NCBI RefSeq assembly: GCF_021869535.1
Contig: NW_026262668.1
Span: forward strand, 139,735,635-139,799,634
Origin: Mytilus californianus
Lineage: Eukaryota; Mollusca; Bivalvia; Mytilida; Mytilidae
Reading direction: 5' to 3'
Length of the DNA stretch: 64,000 nt
Below, piece after piece: positions 40,101-52,100 of this stretch. Position 1 is the first letter of the stretch, and every line of letters begins with the position of its first letter. The notes beneath the pieces are model-generated. The model was not told the DNA's origin. It did no database searches and worked only from the letters and a program-made list of their open reading frames with translations. The translations under genes and the position numbers were made by a program.

Positions 40101-43100
40101 AACTTACTTTCTGTCATTCCTTATTCTCCTAAGCCTTATAAATACATTACTAATACTGTCTTAGTTCTACTCCAACTTACTTTCTGTCATTCCTTATTCT
40201 CCCAAGCCTTATAAATACATTACTAATACCGTCTTAGTTCTACTCCAACTTACTTTCTGTCATTCCTTATTCTCCCAAGCCTTATAAATACATTACTAAT
40301 ACCGTCTTAGTTCTACTCCAACTTACTTTCTGTCATTCCTTATTCTCCCAAGCCTTATAAATACATTACTAATACTGTCTTTGTTCTACTCCAACTTACT
40401 TTCTGTCATTCCTTATTCTCCCAAGCCTTATAAATACATTACTAATACTGTCTTAGTTCTACTCCAACTTACTTTCTGTCATTCCTTATTCTCCCAAGCC
40501 TTATAAATACATTACTAATACTGTCTTTGTTCTACTCCAACTTACTTTCTGTCATTCCTTATTCTCCCAAGCCTTATAAATACATTACTAATACTGTCTT
40601 AGTTCTACTCCAGCTTACTTTATGTCATTCCTTATTCTCCCAAGCCTTATAAAAACATTACTAATACTGTCTTAGTTCTACTCCAACTTACTTTCTGTCA
40701 TTCCTTATTCTCCCAAGCCTTATAAATACATTACTAATACTGTCTTAGTTCTACTCCAACTTACTTTCTGTCATTCCTTATTCTCCCAAGCCTTATAAAA
40801 ACATTACTAATACTGTCTTAGTTCTACTCCAACTTACTTTCTGTCATTCCTTATTCTCCCAAGCCTTATAAATACATTACTAATACTGTCTTAGTTCTAC
40901 TCCAACTTACTTTCTGTCATTCCTTATTCTCCTAAGCCTTATAAATACATTACTAATACTGTCTTAAATCTACTCCAACTTACTTTCTGTCATTCCTTAT
41001 TCTCCCAAGCCTTATAAATACATTACTAATACTGTCTCAGTTCTACTCCAACTTACTTTCTGTCATTCCTTATTCTCCCAAGCCTTATAAATACATTACT
41101 AATACTGTCTTAAATCTACTCCAACTTACTTTCTGTCATTCCTTATTTTCCCAAGCCTTATAAATACATTACTAATACTGTCTCAGTTCTACTCCAACTT
41201 ACTTTCTGTCATTCCTTATTCTCCCAAGCCTTATAAAAACATTACTAATACTGTCTTAGTTCTACTCCAACTTACTTTCTGTCATTCCTTATTCTCCCAA
41301 GCCTTATAAATACATTACTAATACTGTCTCAGTTCTACTCCAACTTACTTTCTGTCATTCCTTATTCTCCCAAGCCTTATAAATACATTACTAATACTGT
41401 CTTAGTTCTACTCCAACTTACTTTCTGTCATTCCTTATTCTCCCAAGCCTTATAAAAACATTACTAATACTGTCTTAGTTCTACTCCAACTTACTTTCTG
41501 TCATTCCTTATTCTCCCAAGCCTTATAGATACATTACTAATACTGTCTTAGTTCTACTCCAACTTACTTTCTGTCATTCCTTATTTTCCCAAGCCTTATA
41601 AATACATTACTAATACCGTCTTAGTTCTACTCCAACTTACTTTCTGTCATTCCTTATTCTCCCAAGCCTTATAAATACATTACTAATACTGTCTTAGTTC
41701 TACTCCAACTTACTTTCTGTCATTCCTTATTCTCCCAAGCCTTATAAATACATTACTAATACTGTCTTAAATCTACTCCAACTTACTTTCTGTCATTCCT
41801 TATTCTCCCAAGCCTTATAAATACATTACTAATACTGTCTTAGTTCTACTCCAACTTACTTTCTGTCATTCCTTATTCTCCCAAGCCTTATAAATACATT
41901 ACTAATACTGTCTTAGTTCTACTCCAACTTACTTTCTGTCAATCCTTATTCTCCCAAGCCTTATAAATACATTACTAATACTGTCTTAGTTCTACTGCAA
42001 CTTACTTTCTGTCATTCCCTATTCTCCTAAGCCTTATAAATACATTACTAATACTGTCTTAGTTCTACTCCAACTTACTTTCTGTCATTCCTTATTCTCC
42101 CAAGCCTTATAAATACATTACTAATACTGTCTCAGTTCTACTCCAACTTACTTTCTGTCATTCCTTATTCTCCCAAGCCTTATAGATACATTACTAGTAC
42201 TGTCTTAGTTCTACTCCAACTTACTTTCTGTCATTCCTTATTCTCCCAAACCTTATAAAAACATTACTAATACTGTCTTAGTTCTACTCCAACTTACTTT
42301 CTGTCATTCCTTATTCTCCCAAGCCTTATAAAAACATTACTAATACTGTCTTAGTTCTACTCCAACTTACTTTCTGTCATTCCTTATTCTCCCAAGCCTT
42401 ATAGATACATTACTAATACTGTCTTAGTTCTACTCCAACTTACTTTCTGTCATTCCTTATTCTCCCAAGCCTTATAAATACATTACTATTACTGTCTTAG
42501 TTCTACTCCAACTTACTTTCTGTCATTCCTTATTCTCCCAAGCCTTATAAATACATTACTAATACTGTCTTAGTTCTACTCCAACTTACTTTCTGTCATT
42601 CCTTATTCTCCCAAGCCTTATAGATACATTACTAATACTGTCTTAGTTCTACTCCAACTTACTTTCTGTCATTCCTTATTCTCCCAAGCCTTATAAATAC
42701 ATTACTAATACTGTCTTAGTTCTACTCCAACTTACTTTCTGTCATTCCTTATTCTCCCAAGCCTTATAAATACATTACTATCTTAGTTCTACTCCAACTT
42801 ACTTTCTGTCATTCCTTATTCTCCTAAGCCTTATAAAAACATTACTAATACTGTCTTAGTTCTACTCCAACTTACTTTCTGTCATTCCTTATTCTCCCAA
42901 GCCTTATAAATACATTACTAATACTGTCTTAGTTCTACTCCAACTTACTTTCTGTCATTCCTTATTCTCCCAAGCCTTATAAATACATTACTAATACTGT
43001 CTTATTTCTACTCCAACTTACTTTCTGTCATTCCTTATTCTCCCAAGCCTTATAAATACATTACTAATACTGTCTTATTTCTACTCCAACTTACTTTCTG

Positions 43101-46100
43101 TCATTCCTTATTCTCCCAAGCCTTATAAATACATTACTAATACTGTCTCAGTTCTACTCCAACTTACTTTCTGTCATTCCTTATTCTCCCAAGCCTTATA
43201 AATACATTACTAATACTGTCTCAGTTCTACTCCAACTTACTTTCTGTCATTCCTTATTCTCCCAAGCCTTATAAATACATTACTAATACTGTCTTAAATC
43301 TACTCCAACTTACTTTCTGTCATTCCTTATTCTCCCAAGCCTTATAAATACATTACTAATACTGTCTTAGTTCTACTCCAACTTACTTTCTGTCATTCCT
43401 TATTCTCCCAAGCCTTATAAATACATTACTAATACTGTCTTAAATCTACTCCAACTTACTTTCTGTCATTCCTTATTCTCCCAAGCCTTATAGATACATT
43501 ACTAATACTGTCTTAAATCTACTCCAACTTACTTTCTGTCAATCCTTATTCTCCCAAGCCTTATAAAAACATTACTAATACTGTCTTATTTCTACTCCAA
43601 CTTACTTTCTGTCATTCCTTATTCTCCCAAGCCTTATAAAAACATTACTAATACTGTCTTATTTCTACTCCAACTTACTTTCTGTCATTCCTTATTCTCC
43701 CAAGCCTTATAGATACATTACTAATACTGTCTTATTTCTACTCCAACTTACTTTCTGTCATTCCTTATTCTCCCAAGCCTTATAGATACATTACTAATAC
43801 TGTCTTATTTCTACTCCAACTTACTTTCTGTCATTCCTTATTCTCCCAAGCCTTATAGATACATTACTAATACTGTCTTAGTTCTACTCCAACTTACTTT
43901 CTGTCATTCCTTATTCTCCCAAGCCTTATAGATACATTACTAATACTGTCTTATTTCTACTCCAACTTACTTTCTGTCATTCCCTATTCTCCCAAGCCTT
44001 ATAAAAACATTACTAATACTGTCTTATTTCTACTCCAACTTACTTTCTGTCATTCCCTATTCTCCCAAGCCTTATAAAAACATTACTAATACTGTCTTAG
44101 TTCTACTCCAACTTACTTTCTGTCATTCCTTATTCTCCCAAGCCTTATAGATACATTACTAATACTGTCTTAGTTCTACTCCAACTTACTTTCTGTCATT
44201 CCCTATTCTCCCAAGCCTTATAAATACATTACTAATACTGTCTTAGTTCTACTCCAACTTACTTTCTGTCATTCCTTATTCTCCCAAGCCTTATAGATAC
44301 ATTACTAATACTGTCTTAGTTCTACTCCAACTTACTTTCTGTCATTCCTTATTCTCCCAAGCCTTATAAATACATTACTAATACTGTCTTAGTTCTACTC
44401 CAACTTACTTTCTGTCATTCCCTATTCTCCCAAGCCTTATAAATACATTACTAATACTGTCTTAGTTCTACTCCAACTTACTTTCTGTCATTCCTTATTC
44501 TCCCAAGCCTTATAGATACATTACTAATACTGTCTTATTTCTACTCCAACTTACTTTCTGTCATTCCTTATTCTCCCAAGCCTTATAAAAACATTACTAA
44601 TACTGTCTTATTTCTACTCCAACTTACTTTCTGTCATTCCTTATTCTCCCAAGCCTTATAGAAACATTACTAATACTGTCTTATTTCTACTCCAACTTAC
44701 TTTCTGTCATTCCTTATTCTCCCAAGCCTTATAAATACATTACTAATACTGTCTTAGTTCTACTCCAACTTACTTTCTGTCATTCCTTATTCTCCCAAGC
44801 CTTATAAATACATTACTAATACTGTCTTAGTTCTACTCCAACTTACTTTTTGGACAAGTTATCATACTCTTGTACTATTATCAACAATATTTCTATACAG
44901 TTCAGCATTCCTATTTCTTGCCTTGGTTTTGAGCTGAAATTATGAAAAACAATAGTAATTATTTATTTTTCATAAATATTCATGATTCATGTTAAAATAT
45001 AGATCATTCTGTAAGAATAATAAAATATATGTCATAACTGTATAATTTTCTTTGTTCATAAAATTGACAAAAACTTATCCAACTTTTCTGCTGGAGGTAC
45101 ACATTGTTGTTTTAATATTAAATGATATGAGACAGACGCTACCTTATAAGCACCCAAAGGTTAGTGGTACATGTTAAATAATATGAGACAGACGCTACCT
45201 TATAAGCACCCAAAGGTTAGTGGTACATGTTAAATAATATGAGACAGACGCTACCTTATAAGCACCCAAAGGTTAGTGGTACATGTTCGTTTTATTTATC
45301 ATCATACTTTTCAGTAATCTGCATAAAATTGTTAATATCTAGAAGAGCATAAGGAAAAATAAATAGAATAACCCCTCCCCCTTCTTCGTAAATAAAAACA
45401 AATAATTGTCTATTCAGTCCCCTATCTGTGTTCTGAAAGTATAAAAAGTATTACCTTTGAGCCAATCCAATCAATGCATACAATGAGCAATGTAGAACTA
45501 TAACATCACTGGCATGGAGCAGTAAAACTAAGGACTGAAATTAAAACATTTCAAATATCATGTCTGTTAATGCAGTACCAAAGTATTTTATCCAATATAA
45601 TAAGATTCAGCAAATCAGTGCATAACAAAAAGAGTAGTAAATGGAATTTCAAGTTTTTATTTAAAATATTACCCAATATTCACTGTAATTCACTCAACGA
45701 GGTAGTAAATGCATCATTCTTATAAACAGTTTTATTTTGTTTTGATGTATAAATACAACCTCATACTAATTTTTCGTAATAAATAAGTATACTTGAAAAC
45801 TCTTAAACGGCATAAGAATTTTGTTTACTATGACAGTTAAATTATTGTTTACTACAACACTTACATTGTGTGCTTCATATTCTATTAACCATTCTCTCTG
45901 TTCTCCAATGGCAGATATCTTCTGAATAATGTCTGTAAATAACGTTCAAATTAAGAACTACATAGATTTATAACCATTTTAGAGGAGTACTACTTTTGGA
46001 GAGTACAAAGTGTCCCATGATGGATCATTCATTTAGGTACAATGTTAATTTAGAAAAATAATCATGCTACTTTGCTACAGATTAAAACAAGAATATGTGT

Positions 46101-49100
46101 TCATTGGACACCATGCCCTGCTCCGGCTATCACATTTATTATACTTTTAAAAAGACTTAATGTGTAGCTGTGTTTCCGATCACATAGATTTATATCCATT
46201 CTAAAGGAGTTCTACTTTTGGAGAGTAAGTGTACAAAGTGTCCCATGTTGGAACATCCTAGTGGGTATACGTACAATGGTAATTTGGAAGGATAATCATG
46301 CTAAAATTGAGAATGGAAATGGGGAATATGTCAAAGAGACAACAACCCGTCCAAAGAGCAGAAAACAGCCGAAGGCCACCAATGGGTCTTCAACACAGCG
46401 CGAAAATCACGCACCTGGAGGTGGGCTTCAGCATGAATGTGCCTGTCCCAAGTCAGGAGCCTGTAATTCAGTGGTTGTCATTTGTTGCTGTGTTACATAT
46501 TTGTTTTATGTTCATATTTTTGTACATTAATTAAGCCGTTAGTTTTCTCTTTTTGAATTGTTTTACATTTGTCATTTCGGGCCTTTTATAGCTGACTATG
46601 AGGTGTGGGCTTTGCTCATTGTTGAAGGCCATACAGTGACCTATAGTTGTTAACTTCTATGTCATTTGGTCTCTTGTGAAGAGTTGTCTCATTGGCAATC
46701 ATATACCACATCTTCTTTTTTATATTCTTTGTTACAAATTAAAACAAGAATATGTGTTCATTGGACACCATTCCCTGCTCAAGCTATCACATTTCGTATC
46801 AAAGAACCACAAATCTGGGTCAGAACCCTAATTTGGCAAATATATAAAGCTCACATCATAAAGAACAAGTGTAATAACTTGATGTCACAAAAAGGTCATA
46901 GTTAACTATATTGACAAACATTTTTGAACTCGATTAGAGATATTAAACTGGACACATAGATTGTTTAACATAATGCCCCTTGGATTAATGAATCAAATTA
47001 AAAATGTAATGTCTTTTATATTCTAATATATTATAAAAATAATGACTTCCAAAGAACACCATGCCAGACTCACACCATCACATCACATATGATTTAAAAA
47101 GTTTTATCACAAAGAACCTGTGTCCTAAGTTTCAAGCTAATGTGACCACAACTTCATAATCATGATGGTAAGCTACTAGAACAAACAAACTTTAATCTGA
47201 TTTCACACCATCTCATTTCCATGAACAGTGAACAGTGAATTTAGGGTCAAAACCTTATTTTTATTAATAATTCAAAAAGTTCACCTTATAATGAACAACT
47301 GTATAAAGTTACAAGTTGATGTGATCACAACTTCATGGAAAATACCTTCACCAAAACCTCTTAGCTGATAGACTAACTGATGTATGTACAAACTTTGAAC
47401 AAAAGGATGGAAGCATTGACCAGAAAACATTGTAGGCCAGGTATATATGATACTTACTTGACATTTCTTTAAGAATATCAACAATGTAGGGACTTTCTCC
47501 ATATCTTAGGTAACTCTGAGTTGCCTTTTGGAAATGCTGCAACAGAAATGACCTTAATTGTTTCCTGAATTTGTATACATTTTTTCGAATTTTCTTAAGA
47601 AACATTCCAAATAAACAGAAAGATTGAAAATGCAGAATACTTTACCTTTAAAGAACACCTAAGTTTACTTCATTCAAAGAAGGATATATCCAGATATCAC
47701 TATACATGTATACAAGGTAGGATATCCAGATATCACTTCACATGTTTTCAAGGGAGGATATCCAGATATCACTTCACATGTATTTAAGGTAGGATATCCA
47801 GATATCACTTCACTTGTATTCAAGATAGGATATCCAGATATCACTTCACTTGTATTCAAGGTAGGATATCCAGATATCACTATACATCTATTCAAGGTAG
47901 GATATATCCAGATGTCACTACACATGTATTCAATGTAGGATATCTGGATATCACTTCACATGTATTCAAGGTAGGATATATCCAGATATCACTATACATG
48001 CATTCAATGTAGGATATCCAGATATCACTATACATGTATTCAAGGTAGGATATCCAGATATCACTATACATCTATTCAAGGTATGATATCCAGATATCAC
48101 TATACATCTATTCAAGGTAGGATATGTCCAGATATCAATTTACATGTATTCCAGGTAGGATATCCAGATATCACTTCACATGTATTCAAGGTAAAGATAT
48201 CCAGATATTACTATACATGTATTCAAGGTAGGATATCCAGATATAACTACATTTTGAATTTCCTGATAAACTAGCTATTCATACAATGGACATCAGGCTT
48301 GCTCCTTGAGTGTGTAATGTCCTCTATTTCCCGTTCATTGTTCACCTTTTAAACACAGATGAAACCATATCTTTCAGTAGTTATATTATAGTCTTATATT
48401 ATTTATAATTTGTAGTTGGCTCTGTACACTAATGTTCATTTCTTGTAGACCATATAATTGACACAACTTTTTGTGTATGTAACATCTAAATCCAATAATA
48501 AATTGAGACCATTTAATTGATGAGACTGTTAAAACAGTGATACCAGTTTCTGTATGCTAGACACAAACTGTTTCTTATAAGATCTCTTCTTACAATTGAT
48601 GATAGAGATTTGAGATCATTTAACTGATAAAAACTGTTTCTGATAGGTTAGATCTCTACTTACATCTGATAGAGATTTGAGACCATTTAACTGATAAAAC
48701 TGTTTCTGATAAGTAAGATCTCTCATTAATATTCTGAGACAGGATAAAAGAAGGAATATGTTCTTTGGTGGAGCCTGAATAATCCATTCTCTGAAAAAAC
48801 ATTTTATAAATTTATTAGAAATTATGCTTCTTGATTTTTTCTCTAAACATAACAATTTAGAAAATGTTAACATCAAAATTATGGCACAAAATAAAACAAA
48901 ATGTGGTCAAAATTTCCTGTCTGGTCTCAGGAAAATAAAGTTAATGTTTTCAAATCACTAGAGGTCTTTAAAATATACTCAACTTTCTTTGAACATTTTC
49001 AGTTGGTTCTTGACAATATTTGTATTAAAAAGTATTACACATGGAACTCTTGAATATCATGTACTATCTCTACTATACAGGTGAACAAACTTATTACTCA

Positions 49101-52100
49101 CTCGCAACAGAGTCTGTACTTGATTAAAGCTGTGAACACTTCAGAAAACTTTGTACTCTGTGGATGTTGACTGAAGTTTCTCTCTGACTGGTACCTTGAT
49201 CTAAACTTCTCTAAAGCAACTGATTCTGTAGACTGCAGTTGATGAGCACCTGATTTGGGTTGAGGTAGAGGCCATGGTGTCTGTTTGGTTAAAGGACTAG
49301 AGGATAGTTCTATGGACGGAAGCTAAAATAAATGTAGGTTGTTTGCATTTTTTGCACTTCCAAGAGTTTGTATCAAATGAAAAAGATTGTTGTCAACTAT
49401 GTACATTCAGGTTTGTTAATAAGGTGTAAGAGTTTGGTGTCCGCTATCTAAATAATCATCCTATTGCTACTTGTAGGTGAATTTATTTGATGTAAGAATA
49501 TGGTATCCACTAGATCAGTTTTTTTAACTTGATCCTTACATGAAGGTGAATTTATTAAGTATAAGTAAATTATGATGTCCACTATATAAAGGTGAACTTA
49601 CCTGCTGTTTACTGGCAGGTGTATTTATTAGGTGTAAGAGGTTGTTGAGGTTCTTTCCTTCTCTGAAAAATATAAAACAACACTGATTATAGGGAAAAAA
49701 TCACTTCACCAGTCATTTTCAATTAATCTATAAACAGATAACACAGATATATGTCTTGCCTGTAGAAGCTTTTAGTCATATGCTCCTCAAAACTTTATTA
49801 CGGATTAAAGTGTTATGTTTATAACCACTACTAATCAGAAAAAAAATCTAATTTGAACAAATTAAAAATTACAGTACTAGTGTCAGTGAAGATATTAGAG
49901 GGTAGAAACTACTACAAAGTTAGGCTCATATTCTTCATTAAACTGACGTCTTGCCACTTCATACACACACCTAATATGAAAACATTAAAGTTTCTGGATG
50001 TTTATTTGCCTTTCCTAAGCCAGTGCTTGTCAATGGTTGCTGTCTGCAATATTTGTTTTTCATTTAATTTTACGAGGCCAGTTTCATCTTTAGAGTTGTT
50101 CCACATAGTGTTACCAATGGGCCTTGTATAACTTATTACAATACAGTTTATGTTTTTCTCCTTGTTGAAGGCCCTATGGTGACCTGTAATTGTTTACATA
50201 GTTGGTCTTTGTATTCTGTGGACAGTTATCTTATTGGCAACTATACCACATCAAGAACAACTCTTTCATTACCTTTTTGGCTGTTCCATGCCTCAGTTTG
50301 ACAACCTCATTACCTTTTTGGCTGTTCCATGTCTCAGTTTGACAACCAATTTAGTTTAAATCGGTTATGATCTATTTGTACAAGCTATATATATATATGG
50401 TCATTACATTCAATGATGAATAGAATATATATATGCTTGTTGTCAATACAATCAACGTTCTATTTTAGTCACCTGATAGTAATTATACCTATCATCTTTC
50501 AGACAAAGCATAGTTTATTCTAGAAGTCTCTTGTTCATACTCTAATCTTAGTGCTTTTAAAATAATAAGTACCACTGCATAACAGTAAATCTAGCTAAAT
50601 ATACCCCCTTGACCCAGAAATATGAACTTTAAATCGTGACAAAATTCTATTGTGACATAACAATCTCAATTATCATAGATCTTTGTTTTAAACATACAAT
50701 AAGAACAATTAGACAAATCATTGAACATTGTAATGGTATATTACCTGTAAAGCCTTTCATTTTCAAGGTTAACAAGTCTCATTAACCTTTTACTTTAATC
50801 TTTTTATCTTTACCCCAAAAAACCTTAAAAAATTGCACTGAATTAAAGTTGACTTCTGTTATATATTACGTTTGATGTTCTATGATAGTTTGCTGTCTTA
50901 TTGATGCATTATATTTTCAAGACACAAAGGCTAATATAAGTACAAGCTATACGTAAGATAACAGTTTTTACAAGTGTTTATTCTGTGGTATTAAACTTCT
51001 TACAAATTCTCACTTTTCCAATCCTTTGTTTGAAAATAAACTTAAAAGCAATTTAAAACAGATCATCGATGTTTAAACAGTCTTATTAACCAAAAGAAAA
51101 GCCTTCAGTAAAGTTTGCATTTGTATAGATTAGAATGTCTATGTGCTCCTAGTCTGTATAAGTATAAATTGCTTTTCTGTGTAAACTTATAGATATAAAT
51201 ATCTAAAAGGCACTTGTTATCTTATCAACAGTTATTTCAACTTAATTCGCTCATTAATAAGACTTATATCATGATTTTATCAACACTTATTTTAGGTTAA
51301 TTTGATAGATATGTCAAACAAGACTTCAATTATGATAATTATTTTTCTAGTGAAAACTAGTTCATAGGATCCTTTTTCAATTATTAGCACCATAAAAGTG
51401 TGGGTTTTTTTGGGGTGGGTATTCATTTTTCTCCATTATATAACTTATAAGATTTAGGTAGTAAAATGTTTGTCCTTATTTCGGCTAAGAAATGTACAAG
51501 CAGAATTGATCCCATAGTAAAGGTATTAGATAGTTGAACCTTGAGATGTTTGTGTCCTGAATAAATGCACTGTATTCATTCATCTCCATTATTATATAAG
51601 ATTTAGGTGTTAGGTTGTAAATTTATTGACCTGAAATTTTTAACATCCAAATTTTTAGAATATGGGAAACCCTAAAAAGTATTTCTAAACAAAATAAGAA
51701 AATATGAGGTACACAATCACATAATGTGCTGTACACATGATGACACTATGTAAAACTTCTAAAAATTTATTTAATAGTTTAGGGAGAAAATATTAAAGGT
51801 ACAGTATATAAACATTAAATGGCAAAGGGCTGTAACCTTCAAATATAAAAGGGAAAGGGAAACAGGGATATAAATTGAATTTCTCACAATAAACTTACAT
51901 GAAATCTCGTACTATTAACTGTTATATCTGATAAAAACTTCTCATCAAAGATGCAAAAATTGTTTAAACTTTATTAACTAAGAGTAACACCTATCGGAAC
52001 CCATTTTGATCATGCTCCTTAAAACTGCTAACTCCATAAACTCATACAAATAATACAAGAACATAAAAACCTATTTCATGCAATCATTTTATTTACAATT

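Noticed and set aside
38108-44846. CRISPR-like regular array
   Set aside because: Units are contiguous and homologous along their entire 73 bp, with no unique spacers, and the DNA is eukaryotic intron. The same applies to the 35-, 36-, 51-, 57- and 85-bp arrays.
46261-46534. Two overlapping plus ORFs (KRQQP / QRENHAPGG)
   Set aside because: They lie within the dispersed inverted-end element and appear at other non-coding copies with different frames broken.
47674-47925. Minus-strand ORF with VISGYPTLNT repeats
   Set aside because: Generated by the 36-bp minisatellite, whose period is 12 codons.
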